Shown here: positions 7,647 to 15,873 of the stretch, piece by piece | How the letters are laid out: each line of letters opens with the position of its first letter | Numbering within the stretch: the stretch's first letter is position 1 | Source of the DNA: Hymenobacter mellowenesis | Lineage (GTDB): Bacteria; Bacteroidota; Bacteroidia; Cytophagales; Hymenobacteraceae | Length of the DNA stretch: 64,000 nt | Reading direction: 5' to 3' | Assembly (NCBI RefSeq): GCF_030581005.1 | Contig: NZ_JAUQSX010000001.1 | Coordinates: 372,001 to 436,000 of the forward strand | Made by a program: the position numbers and the translations under genes | Notes under the pieces: generated by a model | The model's input: only the letters and a program-made list of their open reading frames with translations | What the model was told of the DNA's origin: nothing | The model's database searches: none

Positions 7647-8696
7647 TTATTCGACGGGCAGGGGTGGCCAAGCTACTATTTGCGCTGCTACCGTTGCCGC
7701 CTCAATGGCCCGGATGCAGGCGCAGGCGGCGGGCTGCTGGCGGCAGTCGTCGCAGTTGGGTTTATCGAACACCATGAAGCCGGCGTGCGGCCCCAGCGGC
7801 GCCCAGCGCCCCGGGTGCATGGGCCGGATGGGCGGGTAAAGGCCCAACGCGTGGCGGCCCAGCGCGGCGGCCAGGTGCAAGGGGCCGGTGCTGCCCGCTA
7901 CGAGGCCATCGGCGGCGGCGATGAAGGCCAGGAACTGCGGCAGGCTGAGCTGGCCGGTGAGGTCGGCGGCGAGGAAGGCGGCGTTTTGGTGGAGCCAGTC
8001 GGCCAGCTCCTCCCCTTCTGCCGCGGTGCCGGTGATGAAGACGCGGTGGCCGGCCTGGTGCAGCAACTGGGCGAGGCGGGCGAAATTATCGAGGCCCCAT
8101 TCGCGGGCGCTGCCCCGGCTGCGCGGGTGCAGGATGACGTTGAGCTGGCCAGACTGGCGCTGCTGGAGCAACTGTTGCCATTGCTGCCCCAGCGTCTCAG
8201 TGGCTTGCAGGCGCACCAGCTTGGCTACTTCGCTCAGCGGCGGCGTGGCGGTGTAACCCAGTGGCTGGAGCAGCTGGAGGTTCAGTTGGGCCTCGTGTAG
8301 GGGCGAGTGGCGGCGGCTGAGGGCCACCAGCCGGTTGCAGGTGAGCCAGTGCTGCCAGCGGTTGCGCGTGCCGATGCGGACGGGAATGCGGGCCTTTTGG
8401 GCGAGGCGGGCGAGGGTTTTGTTAGGAAAAACGTGGATGATGGCCTCGGCTTTGTGGCGGCGCAACGCGGCGACTTGCTCCGGCTCCGGCAGCTTCAACA
8501 GCTCATCTAGGTTCAGAAAATCATCGACCCACGGGCAGGCGGCGGCTACGGGCGCGGTGTAAGTGCGGCCGATGAGTACCACCCGGCAGCCCGGAAACAG
8601 CTGCTTGAGCTGCCCGGCCACGGGCAGGGTCAGCACCACGTCGCCGATGGCATCGGTGCGGGAAATGAGGAAGGTGCGGGGCGCTTCGGGGCTCAT
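7647..8696 (-). CDS. Glycosyltransferase family 9 (heptosyltransferase-like)
   Basis: Probable sugar transferase for lipopolysaccharide core or related glycans. The 349-residue protein starts FLISRTDAIGDVVLTLPV, the family opening (RxDAIGD) of ADP-heptose-type transferases. Its C-terminal half has the nucleotide-sugar fold with VAGSTGPLHLAAALG near 275-290. A Cys-rich stretch (CDDCRQQPAACAC) occurs near the C-terminus, as often in Bacteroidota members. The ATG at 8696 was chosen because it overlaps the stop of the upstream glycosyltransferase by four bases (ATGA); the longer ORF start at 8774 would run inside that gene. Acceptor and donor cannot be read from sequence. Confidence 0.88.
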   Translation of the reverse strand: MSPEAPRTFLISRTDAIGDVVLTLPVAGQLKQLFPGCRVVLIGRTYTAPVAAACPWVDDFLNLDELLKLPEPEQVAALRRHKAEAIIHVFPNKTLARLAQKARIPVRIGTRNRWQHWLTCNRLVALSRRHSPLHEAQLNLQLLQPLGYTATPPLSEVAKLVRLQATETLGQQWQQLLQQRQSGQLNVILHPRSRGSAREWGLDNFARLAQLLHQAGHRVFITGTAAEGEELADWLHQNAAFLAADLTGQLSLPQFLAFIAAADGLVAGSTGPLHLAAALGRHALGLYPPIRPMHPGRWAPLGPHAGFMVFDKPNCDDCRQQPAACACIRAIEAATVAAQIVAWPPLPVE

Positions 8697-9460
8697 GCTT
8701 CGGCGTGTTCCGTGCGGGTTTTCAGCTTGGCAAATTTCAGGAACACGCCCCAAGCCGAGATGCCGGCAATGCACAGGCCCGCGAAGCCATCGAGAAAGCC
8801 GAGGCGGAACACGTAGCCGTGCACGAATTTCCAGAGTGGCTTGAACAGCAGGTGAAACAGGCCGACCTGCGTTTTGCCGCGCAGGGCCAGCTCCTGGGCC
8901 GTGATGCTGGTGAACTTGTTGAGCTGGCTGACGTGCTGCGCGATGCTGTGGTAGCTGTAGTGCAGGGCGTCGCCGGCGAGGGGGGCGGTGGTTTGGCCGG
9001 CGTCAACCTCAAATTTCTCGTGCAGCAGCACGCCGGTCCAGCGGCCCAGGCGGCGGTCATAGAGGCGCAGCTTGCGGTCGGGGTACCAGCCGCCGTGGCG
9101 CACCCAGTGGCCGCAGTAGTTGGTGAGGCGGGCTAGGCTGTAGGCGGCGTGCTGCCAGTTCTGCTTGGCCGCGCGGATGGATTGGCGCAGTTCCTCGGTC
9201 AGCACCTCGTCGGCATCAAGCTGCAAAACATAGTCGAATTCGGCCTGGCTGGTGGCGTAGTTTTTCTGCTCCACGTAGCCGGCAAAGGCGTGCTGGATGA
9301 CGCGGGCGCCGTGCTGCCGGCAGATGGCCACAGTGGCGTCGGTAGAGAAGGAATCGACCACCAGCACGTCGTCGGCCACGTCGGCCAGCGCCTGGAGGCA
9401 GCGGGCAATGTTGGCTTCTTCGTTGAAGGTGATGATGACGACGGAAAGCGGAACGGGCAT
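8693..9460 (-). CDS. Glycosyltransferase family 2 (WaaE/KdtX-like)
   Basis: A 255-residue inverting sugar transferase. The N-terminus VVIITFNEEANIARCL and the DAD metal-binding site at 82-84 (LQLDADEVL) define GT2. The hallmark pattern DSFSTDAT plus KNYA, and the C-terminal hydrophobic stretch near 215-240, resemble lipopolysaccharide core beta-glucosyltransferases of the WaaE/KdtX group. It is translationally coupled to a GT9 gene, so the two probably act on the same outer-membrane glycan. Confidence 0.88.
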   Translation of the reverse strand: MPVPLSVVIITFNEEANIARCLQALADVADDVLVVDSFSTDATVAICRQHGARVIQHAFAGYVEQKNYATSQAEFDYVLQLDADEVLTEELRQSIRAAKQNWQHAAYSLARLTNYCGHWVRHGGWYPDRKLRLYDRRLGRWTGVLLHEKFEVDAGQTTAPLAGDALHYSYHSIAQHVSQLNKFTSITAQELALRGKTQVGLFHLLFKPLWKFVHGYVFRLGFLDGFAGLCIAGISAWGVFLKFAKLKTRTEHAEA

Positions 9461-9467
9461 GGGTGGG

Positions 9468-9475
9468 CAAAGGTA
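9468..9475 (-). promoter_or_regulatory. Possible -7 element for the two glycosyltransferases
   Basis: TACCTTTG on the minus strand matches TAnnTTTG exactly and lies seven bases before the GT2 start codon. No clear TTTG is present at the -33 position, so support is partial. Confidence 0.35.
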
Positions 9476-9577
9476 CGCGGGGTTTCAACTGACCGTTGTG
9501 GCCGCCACGAGTCTGATATTTCCGTATGGCAAGCCGCACTCCGTGCGTAACTTGCGCCCGCATTCGTTTCCCCACAC

Positions 9578-9808
9578 ATGAAAAAAACGCTCCTCCCCGG
9601 CCTGCTGGCCGCTGCCCTGCTGTCGTTCACGCTGCCGTCCTGCGGTCCTTCGGCCACGGAAGGCGATGACGATATTGCCACCACCGAATTGCCGCCCCTG
9701 CCCGCTGCCCCCGACACCACCAAAGGTGCCAAGCAGCCCGAGCAGTTCCGCGAGCTGAATTCGGTGAATGCCACCGAAGACATCAAAAAGATGCAGCCCC
9801 AGATGTAA
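9578..9808 (+). CDS. Small putative lipoprotein, function unknown
   Basis: A 76-residue protein beginning MKKTLLPGLLAAALLSFTLP with a lipobox-like LPSC; Cys22 would be lipidated. The mature part is Pro/Asp/Thr-rich, acidic and without a recognisable domain, ending in KKMQPQM. The ATG at 9578 follows the divergent promoter region of the glycosyltransferases. Probably anchored in the outer or inner membrane. I do not recognise a family. Confidence 0.6.
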   Translation: MKKTLLPGLLAAALLSFTLPSCGPSATEGDDDIATTELPPLPAAPDTTKGAKQPEQFRELNSVNATEDIKKMQPQM

Positions 9809-9918
9809 TCTGGCCATTTGCTGCTACCGAATGAGCAATGAATGATGCCGGTTTCGGCGTTTTTCGTTGCTCATTTTTGTTGCCGGCCCTTTTCGTTTCA
9901 CCCTTTGCCCATTGCCCC

Positions 9919-10452
9919 TTGGCTACTGAAAACTACAAGCTCCGCCGCGGCGTCGAAGCCGATTTACCCCAGGTGCTGGGCCTCATTCACGAACTGGCAC
10001 TGTACGAGCGCGCGCCCGAGGCCGTGACCAACACGCTGATGGCCATGCAGCGCGACGGATTTGGGCCGACGCCCATCTTCGGGTTTTTCGTGCTCGAAAA
10101 CGAAGCCGCCGACATCATCGGCCTAGCCCTGTTCTACACCGCGTACTCGACCTGGAAAGGCCGAATGCTGTACCTGGAAGACTTGGTGGTGACGGAAACG
10201 GCCCGGCGCGGCGGCCTGGGCCGGCTGCTCTTCGATGCCGTGGTGGCCGAGGCCCGCACCACCGGCGCCGTGCGCCTGAAGTGGCAGGTGCTGAACTGGA
10301 ACGAGCCCGCCATTGGCTTCTACCAAAAGCTGGGCGCTACCATTGAGCAGGACTGGTTCAACGGCAACCTCGACGAGGCCCAGCTGGCCAGCTACGCCGT
10401 AGCACCAGCGGCAGCTGTGGCAGCCACGCCGCGGGTAGAGCGGAATTTGTAG
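9919..10452 (+). CDS. GNAT family N-acetyltransferase (diamine acetyltransferase-like)
   Basis: Probable acetyl-CoA-dependent acetyltransferase of about 177 residues. LIHELALYERAPEAV near the N-terminus and the RGGLGRLLFDAVV acetyl-CoA loop, followed by LNWNEPAIGFYQKLGA, match the spermidine/thialysine acetyltransferase (SSAT-like) branch. No suitable ATG is present. A longer reading starting at 9838 would add residues unlike the family, so I favour TTG at 9919 (L-A-T-E-N-Y-K-L-R), which puts the start where family members begin. A palindromic element follows the stop. Confidence 0.85.
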   Translation: MATENYKLRRGVEADLPQVLGLIHELALYERAPEAVTNTLMAMQRDGFGPTPIFGFFVLENEAADIIGLALFYTAYSTWKGRMLYLEDLVVTETARRGGLGRLLFDAVVAEARTTGAVRLKWQVLNWNEPAIGFYQKLGATIEQDWFNGNLDEAQLASYAVAPAAAVAATPRVERNL

Positions 10453-10470
10453 GGCTGACAGGGGCAATTG

Positions 10471-10609
10471 ACCCAATAAAAAGAACGTCATGCTGAGCGA
10501 AATCGAAGTATCTCGCGTGCTGAAGTAATCAAATCTGTTTTCACGATTGAGTTGCTACCACACGCGAGATGCTTCGACTTCGCTCAGCATGACGTTCTTT
10601 TTATTGGGT
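10471..10609. repeat. Long inverted repeat of the GAACGTCATG family, between convergent genes
   Basis: The left arm runs ACCCAATAAAAAGAACGTCA then TGCTGAGCGAA, and the right arm TTCGCTCAGCA then TGACGTTCTTTTTATTGGGT. A second pairing block (CTCGCGTG/CACGCGAG) lies inside, around a central segment. The A-run/T-run edges could act as a terminator in both directions for the GNAT gene and the metalloprotease gene, which converge here. Confidence 0.85.
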
Positions 10610-10626
10610 TACCCCCGCCTTGCCAC

Positions 10627-12756
10627 TCAATACCGCACAAACTTGCGGCTGCCGGTTCGGCCCTGCGCATCCTGCCAGCGCAGGATATAGAGGCCGGGAA
10701 TCAGATTGGTCAGGCTGAGGGGCACTACGTTCAGGCCGGTGGTGAGGGCGACGGAGGTGGTGCGCAGGCGGCGGCCCAGCCGGTCGTAGATGCGGAAAAC
10801 TACCGTGCCGTCGGCGGCGGTGGGGTATTGCAGGCGCAGCACATCGCCAGTCACGGGGTTGGGGAAGATGGAGGCCGTGGCACTTGCGCCCTCGGAGGTG
10901 ACGAGGGCAGGCGCCACGTTGTCGAGCGAGCCGTCGGGGCGCAGCAGGCGCAGGCGGTAGTAGTGCAGGCCACCGGGCGCTTGCGCATCCACGTACTGGT
11001 ACTGGGCGTCGGGCGGCCTGGGCGCGACGGTGGCCAGCCGCGTCCAGGCCAGGGTATCGCCGCTGAGGCTGCGCTCCACCACGAAGCTGCTCAGGAAACA
11101 CTCGTCGCGCGTGGCCCAGGTGAGGGTGGTGCCCGTGCCGGCGGCATACTGCGCCGCAAAGCTGGTGAGCGGCGCGGGCAGCAGCGCCGGGCCGCCGCAC
11201 CCAAGCTGGCGGAAGCTGCGCACCCGCAGCACCTGCCGCCCTCCGGCCACGTCGCTATTCGTGTTGAGGGCGCGGGTATTCTGGCCGCGGGCCACAGCGT
11301 AATGCATCACGGCGCCGGGCAGGATGAGGTGGGTGAGCTGCTGGGCATGGCCCAGCTCGTGCACGGCCACCGTTTCAAAATCAATCTGGCCCAGGACGCC
11401 AATTGCAAACGCGGGCCCAAACTGAAACGTGGCCCCGTCGTCGAACTGCATGTCGATTTCCTTCACCCAGAACACCACCTCGCCGCTGGGCGCGTAGCAG
11501 CCTCGGTAGTAGCTGGTGGTGCGGCCCAGCACCAGGGCCGGCAGCTCGGCGCCGGCGTCGAAGGCCACCACGTTCTGGCCGTCGTCAGCAATGGCGTTGG
11601 TGGCGTTAGTGGCGGCCACATCCCAGTTCATGCCCGTCTGGCAGCGCCAGGTGGCCAGGGCCCGCTGCCAGGCGGCCGAGGCAGCGGCATTGGCCGTGAA
11701 ATTGGGGCCGAAGCGGAAGCTGATGCCGCCGCTGGCATTGAGGGCAATGTGGTTGGGCCGCTGGAGAAGGGTGCCGTCGGTGCTTTCCACGTTCGAAAGC
11801 GCGTAAATGATGGTAACAGCACCGGCGCTTTCCACCACCGACTGGTCGGCGGTGGTGACGCGGACGGTGCCCGAGCCAGCCGGGTGGCCTCCGCTGATGG
11901 GCGAGCCGCCGCTGGCCGCCGAAGGTACGCGCACTTCGATGCGGTTATTGGTCCAGCTCAGGTAGTCGGCTTCACGCGCCTTCACGCGGGTGCTGCCGCC
12001 GTCGTCGGCGTTGCGAAAATCGACAAAGCCAGTGCCCCGGCTGCTGCCAAAGCCGTCGCCGACGATGGTGAGCACCGCGCCCGCGCCCGCCGGCAGTCTC
12101 TGGGGCGAGAAGCTGCTAATGGTGGCCGCCGTGGTGCGCCGCACCGGAATGGTGGCCGGTGCCAAGGCCGGGTTGGCGTGCAGCAGTTGGCGGGGCTGAC
12201 CGGTGAGGCTGGTGATTTCCTTAAAAAACGCGGCATCCAGCGCCGGGTAGGTGCGAAATGGCTCGGTGGCGATGCGCTCGGTGGTGTTGAATTCGATGAA
12301 GCCCTGCTGGCTGGCGTAGGGCGTGTAGGCGGCGCCGGCGGGCAGGCCCGGCCAGGGCGCGGGCGTCAGGAAAAACACGCCCTGCTGGCCGGGAGCCAGC
12401 GCCAGCGTATTGGTGAGCACCTGCTGGTCGAGCCCGAGCCGGCCGCCTTCGGTGACGAGCATGAGGCCGGTGGTGTCGGCCACCTGGCCTTTTAGCAGCG
12501 AAAACACCCGCAGCCGGTGCCGCGTGAACAGGCGCGTGTGGCCGGCGTTCCAAAACCCTTGGGCATCGAGCACTTGGGCTTCGACTACCAAGGCGGCCTG
12601 CCGAGCGCGCTGGGCGGGCTCGACGGGCGCCATGAGACAGTGCAGCTCCGGCGCGGGCGCCTGAGCCCAGCTGGCCCCGGCGCTGGCCGCCAGCAGGGCC
12701 AGCGCGGGCACCAGGCGGCGGCTCAAAACTCGAAAAAACGGTAACGAAAGCAGCAT
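10627..12756 (-). CDS. T9SS-exported metalloprotease-like protein with IPT domain
   Basis: Secreted protein of 709 residues. It has a signal peptide (LVPALALLAASAGASWAQA), an IPT/TIG-like beta domain near 213-318, and a zinc-protease-like motif HELGHAQQLTH near 476-486. The C-terminal domain (about 625-709) starts with SIFPNPVTGD and ends GLYILRWQDAQG...KFVRY, the pattern of type IX secretion sorting domains. The HExxHxxxxxH spacing equals that of metzincins, but Gln stands where their Gly usually is; a VMHY after it could be the Met-turn. I chose the second ATG (12756) because it gives the signal peptide directly. Activity is therefore probable, not certain. Confidence 0.8.
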   Translation of the reverse strand: MLLSLPFFRVLSRRLVPALALLAASAGASWAQAPAPELHCLMAPVEPAQRARQAALVVEAQVLDAQGFWNAGHTRLFTRHRLRVFSLLKGQVADTTGLMLVTEGGRLGLDQQVLTNTLALAPGQQGVFFLTPAPWPGLPAGAAYTPYASQQGFIEFNTTERIATEPFRTYPALDAAFFKEITSLTGQPRQLLHANPALAPATIPVRRTTAATISSFSPQRLPAGAGAVLTIVGDGFGSSRGTGFVDFRNADDGGSTRVKAREADYLSWTNNRIEVRVPSAASGGSPISGGHPAGSGTVRVTTADQSVVESAGAVTIIYALSNVESTDGTLLQRPNHIALNASGGISFRFGPNFTANAAASAAWQRALATWRCQTGMNWDVAATNATNAIADDGQNVVAFDAGAELPALVLGRTTSYYRGCYAPSGEVVFWVKEIDMQFDDGATFQFGPAFAIGVLGQIDFETVAVHELGHAQQLTHLILPGAVMHYAVARGQNTRALNTNSDVAGGRQVLRVRSFRQLGCGGPALLPAPLTSFAAQYAAGTGTTLTWATRDECFLSSFVVERSLSGDTLAWTRLATVAPRPPDAQYQYVDAQAPGGLHYYRLRLLRPDGSLDNVAPALVTSEGASATASIFPNPVTGDVLRLQYPTAADGTVVFRIYDRLGRRLRTTSVALTTGLNVVPLSLTNLIPGLYILRWQDAQGRTGSRKFVRY

Positions 12757-12815
12757 AGGCGAAGCAGAGAAGCTAGGGCAACCAAGATACGGCAAACCCG
12801 GGGCGCCGGACTCTT

Positions 12816-13592
12816 TTAATTGCCGCGCGGGGCCGGCGCCGGGTCGGGTGCCGAATGCCGGGTTTGCCGGTAGCGGCGCCAGTCGCGCCAGATGGCGCCC
12901 ACAAACACGTTGAGCCGATAGCTGAAGTACATGCCGTCGAAATCGTCCTTGTAATCAACCTCAAACACCGACTTGCGGTAGCCCACGCTGCCGCTCACGC
13001 CCACCCAGCGCGTGGGCTTGAACAGCACGCTCAGGCCCGCTTCTACGGGCACGAACAGGCCGTAGGATTCGGTGGTAACGCGGCCGTTTTGGTCGGTTTC
13101 GGAGTAGTGGCTGCGGCCCAGCCCGGCCTCCAGCGGAAAGCTGATTTCCAGCCAGCGGCGCGGCGTGAATACGTAGCTGATGTTGGGTGTGAGGTAGGTG
13201 AGGCTGAGCTGCGGGGTGAGCACATCGGCGATTTTCTTGGTGCGCTTGCCGTTTTTGTATTGGTAAGTGTAGAGGTTAGCGTAGTCGCGGCTCAGGGTGT
13301 AGGCGCCCAGTCCCAGGCGCCAGCGGTGGCCGGGCAGCACCACGCCCGCGTTCAGCCCAATGATGCTCACGGCCGACGAGTGCAGAAACGACTCGCGGTT
13401 GTCGAGCGAAAACACGAAGCCCACCCGGCGCGGAGCCGGCGCGGGCGGCGGGCAGGGCGGCCCGTCGGCCACCGAATCGCGGGGCGGGGCGGCCGCCGGC
13501 TGCTGGGCCGCCACCGGGCCGGCCAGAACCAGCCCCAGCAAGAAGCCCCACCGGCAGCCACGACCTTGGAAATCAGGGTAGAGTAGACTCAT
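12816..13592 (-). CDS. Putative outer-membrane beta-barrel protein
   Basis: A 258-residue protein with an N-terminal signal segment (WGFLLGLVLAGPVAAQQ) and a Pro-rich linker. The rest is alternating aromatic/hydrophobic strands typical of small barrels (LGLGAYTLSRDY, ISYVFTPRRWLEISFPLEAG, YSYRLNVFVGAIWRDW). No catalytic motif is visible. The ATG at 13592 starts just before the signal peptide; the longer ORF has no matching upstream sequence. Function unknown; it lies downstream of the GH43 gene on the same strand. Confidence 0.6.
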   Translation of the reverse strand: MSLLYPDFQGRGCRWGFLLGLVLAGPVAAQQPAAAPPRDSVADGPPCPPPAPAPRRVGFVFSLDNRESFLHSSAVSIIGLNAGVVLPGHRWRLGLGAYTLSRDYANLYTYQYKNGKRTKKIADVLTPQLSLTYLTPNISYVFTPRRWLEISFPLEAGLGRSHYSETDQNGRVTTESYGLFVPVEAGLSVLFKPTRWVGVSGSVGYRKSVFEVDYKDDFDGMYFSYRLNVFVGAIWRDWRRYRQTRHSAPDPAPAPRGN

Positions 13593-13684
13593 GCAGTCAA
13601 AGCTAAAAACGACCCGGCGGGTAGCGCGCCCCAAAACGCCCAATTCCCGCCCACGCTCTACAGACAGCCGCCAGCGCCCCGGGT

Positions 13685-14665
13685 TTAGCCCGCCGTCGGC
13701 GCGGGCTGCGGCCCCCACGAGGGCGAGCCGCCGGCCACCACGGGCCAGCCGTCGGCGTAGGTCAGCCGGTCGAGTAGCAGCACGCGGCGCGAGTAACCTT
13801 CGGAGTCGTCGATGGCGTCGAAGGTGGGCTGGCGCGGGTCGATGGCATGGCAGGCCAGCCAGTCGTGGCCGGCGGCATCGGTCACCACGCAGTTGTGGCC
13901 GGGGGCACGCCAGTGTTCGTTGGCGGCCAGCAGGGCGGCGTGGGGGTTGGCCGTGGCAGCGGCGTAGGTTTCAAAAGGACCGGTGGCGTGGCGGGCGCGG
14001 GCCACCAGCACGGCGTAGTGGGCGTGCGGCCCGCAGCAGTTGTCGCCCGAAAAAAAGAGGTAGTACCAGCCCTCGTGGTGGTGCACCCAGGCACCTTCGA
14101 TGAGGCGGTGGTAGTCGTCGGGGTCGTCGCTCTGGCTGGGCTGCACCACGGCCTGCGCCACGCTGCCAGACCGGAAACTGAGCCGGTCTTCGGCCAATTC
14201 GCGCACCCAGATGGGCCCGAAGCCCGAGCCCCAGTACAGTAGCCGCTGCCCGGTGGCGGGGTCGTCGTAGGCCATGGGGTCGATACAGGTGAAGCCGGGG
14301 CCGGGCAGCATGGGCTGACCACTGTCCACAAACGGGCCGGCGGGCTGTTCGGCAACGGCTACGGCCAAGCTGAAAAAGTCGGCGCCATCGGGCCGGGTGG
14401 AGTAGTAGAGGTAATAGCGGCCGCCGTGCTCGCTCACGTGCGGCGCCCATATTTTCTGGCTCTCGCGGGCCCAATCGGGCTTTTTGGGCAAGCCTTCACC
14501 AAGATATTCCCATTGAACTAGGTCGCGGGAGCGGGCCACCTGCAGGTTGATGATGACGCCGGCGCGCTTGGTTTGGGTGCCGTAGGCGTAGTGCCAGCCA
14601 TCGGCGGCGCGGATGATTGTGGGGTCCGGGAAATTGTCGTCGATGACGGGGTTTTGGTATGGCAT
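13685..14665 (-). CDS. Glycoside hydrolase family 43 protein (arabinanase/xylosidase type)
   Basis: Five-bladed propeller glycosidase of 326 residues, probably acting on arabinose- or xylose-containing plant glycans. NPVIDDNFPDPTIIRAADG at the N-terminus carries the catalytic-base Asp (D14, FPDP). FTCIDPMAYDDPATG near 145-158 carries the second Asp, and IEGAWVHHHEGWYYLFFSG near 190-208 carries the acid Glu. The ATG at 14665 starts right at the domain; there is no signal peptide, suggesting a cytoplasmic enzyme or an unusual export route. The upstream region holds a long palindromic repeat, and a divergent nuclease gene follows. Confidence 0.9.
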   Translation of the reverse strand: MPYQNPVIDDNFPDPTIIRAADGWHYAYGTQTKRAGVIINLQVARSRDLVQWEYLGEGLPKKPDWARESQKIWAPHVSEHGGRYYLYYSTRPDGADFFSLAVAVAEQPAGPFVDSGQPMLPGPGFTCIDPMAYDDPATGQRLLYWGSGFGPIWVRELAEDRLSFRSGSVAQAVVQPSQSDDPDDYHRLIEGAWVHHHEGWYYLFFSGDNCCGPHAHYAVLVARARHATGPFETYAAATANPHAALLAANEHWRAPGHNCVVTDAAGHDWLACHAIDPRQPTFDAIDDSEGYSRRVLLLDRLTYADGWPVVAGGSPSWGPQPAPTAG

Positions 14666-14706
14666 AGGACGGCGGGAAGGGTGGAATAATAGGGAGGCGG
14701 GAAACC

Positions 14707-14825
14707 AAAGAACGTCATGTCGAGCTTGCCGAGACATCTCGCGTGCCGAAGTAATCAAACTCGTTTTTACGATGGAGTTACTACCCCACGCGAGATGTCT
14801 CGGTAAGCTCGACATGACATTCTTT
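14707..14825. repeat. Long inverted repeat of the GAACGTCATG family, in a divergent promoter region
   Basis: Left arm AAAGAACGTCATGTCGAGCT...GCCGAGACATCTCGCGTG, right arm CACGCGAGATGTCTCGG...AGCTCGACATGACATTCTTT, with one or two mismatches. The arms carry GTCGAGC/GCTCGAC where other copies carry GCTGAGC/GCTCAGC. It lies between the divergent GH43 and nuclease genes. Confidence 0.85.
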
Positions 14826-14882
14826 CCTTCGTGACAGCGCTGACAACTCCTCACCGCTTTCGAATGAGGTGTCGGCACCTGT

Positions 14883-14890
14883 TAGCTTTG
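14883..14890 (+). promoter_or_regulatory. Possible -7 element for the S1/P1 nuclease gene
   Basis: TAGCTTTG matches TAnnTTTG exactly. TTTC, close to the -33 TTTG, lies 21 bases upstream. The start codon is 52 bases downstream, giving a plausible leader. Confidence 0.45.
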
Positions 14891-14942
14891 CGGTTTGGCC
14901 CGGCGCGTTGCGGGGCTGCTTCATTCTTATTTCAACTCCCCG

Positions 14943-15746
14943 ATGTTCCGAAAACTCGTTGCGCTGCTCGTCCTTTCCTGCGCCCCGTACAGCCTGCTGG
15001 CCTGGGGCGTGCTCGGCCACCGGGCCGTGGCGCGCATTGCCGAAAACCACCTTTCCGGCACGGCCAAGCGCGAAGTGGCCCGTATTCTGGGCCGCGAAAC
15101 CATGCCGCTGGTCAGCACCTGGGCTGATGAGCTGCGCAACGACCCGCAGTTCAAGGACACGGCGCCTTGGCACTACGTGAACGTGCCCACCGGGCTCGAC
15201 TACACCGCCTTCACCACCCAGCTCAAGGCCACCGTGCAGCCCGCCCCGGCCCTGCCCACCAACGCCTACGCCGCCCTGCTGCAAATGCGCCAGGACCTGA
15301 AAGACCCCAAGAAAACCGCCGACGAGAAGCGCATTGCCCTCAAGTTCCTCATTCACCTGGTGGGCGACGTGCACCAGCCCCTGCACCTGGGCCACCTCGA
15401 AGACAAGGGCGGCAACAGCATCATGGTGAGCTGGCGCGGGCGCGACACCAACCTACACAGCATCTGGGACGGCGACCTGGTGGAATATCCTGGCTTCACC
15501 TTCACCGAAATGACGGCCGCCTACGACCGCGCCACCCCCGCCCAAATCAAGGACTGGCAGAAAAGCGACCCCACGGCCTGGCTCTTCGAGTCGTACCAAC
15601 TATGCCCGCCGGCCTACGCTGCCGCCGCTACCAACCCCAAGTTCGACTGGCACTTCTACCCCACCTTCGGCCCCACCGTGGAGGACCAGATTCTCAAAGC
15701 CGGCATCCGGCTGGCCGGCATGCTGAACGAGGTGTTCGATAAATAG
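14943..15746 (+). CDS. S1/P1 family zinc nuclease
   Basis: Secreted or periplasmic single-strand nuclease/3'-nucleotidase of 267 residues with three zinc ions. The predicted signal peptide ends ...SLLA, leaving Trp21 as mature residue 1, which in P1 nuclease itself binds zinc through its amino group. The other ligands are present in order: H26, D62, H77, H138, D142, H148, H172 and D176, with motifs WADELR, FLIHLVGDVHQPLH and LHSIWD. This is nearly the exact spacing of the fungal P1 enzyme. The ATG at 14943 was chosen because it places the signal peptide correctly. A hairpin terminator follows. Likely role: phosphate and nucleoside scavenging from nucleic acids. Confidence 0.95.
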   Translation: MFRKLVALLVLSCAPYSLLAWGVLGHRAVARIAENHLSGTAKREVARILGRETMPLVSTWADELRNDPQFKDTAPWHYVNVPTGLDYTAFTTQLKATVQPAPALPTNAYAALLQMRQDLKDPKKTADEKRIALKFLIHLVGDVHQPLHLGHLEDKGGNSIMVSWRGRDTNLHSIWDGDLVEYPGFTFTEMTAAYDRATPAQIKDWQKSDPTAWLFESYQLCPPAYAAAATNPKFDWHFYPTFGPTVEDQILKAGIRLAGMLNEVFDK

Positions 15747-15780
15747 CCGATTCGCACGGGTCTTTTCGCAATCGATAAAG

Positions 15781-15810
15781 AAGCCCCAGCTGCCCGTGCA
15801 GCCGGGGCTT
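15781..15810 (+). terminator. Hairpin terminator after the S1/P1 nuclease gene
   Basis: AAGCCCC, then GCTGC, pairs with GCAGC, then GGGGCTT, forming a near-perfect 12-bp stem with a four-base loop; TTGTTG follows. It lies 34 bases after the nuclease stop and before the next gene in the same direction. Confidence 0.75.
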
Positions 15811-15873
15811 GTTGTTGCTAGCTTTGCTCGGATGTGAGGCCGCCTTCCACTCCAGAACCTCCTTCCCGCTACC

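Noticed and set aside
10471..10609. Palindromic elements taken as CRISPR repeats or attachment sites
   Set aside because: They are isolated long inverted repeats, not arrays with regular spacers, and no integrase gene accompanies them.
10552..12495. A 647-codon plus-strand frame opposite the metalloprotease-like gene
   Set aside because: Gly/Ala/His/Arg-rich composition, no recognisable domain, and it begins inside a palindromic repeat. The opposite strand encodes a protein with signal peptide, IPT and sorting domain.
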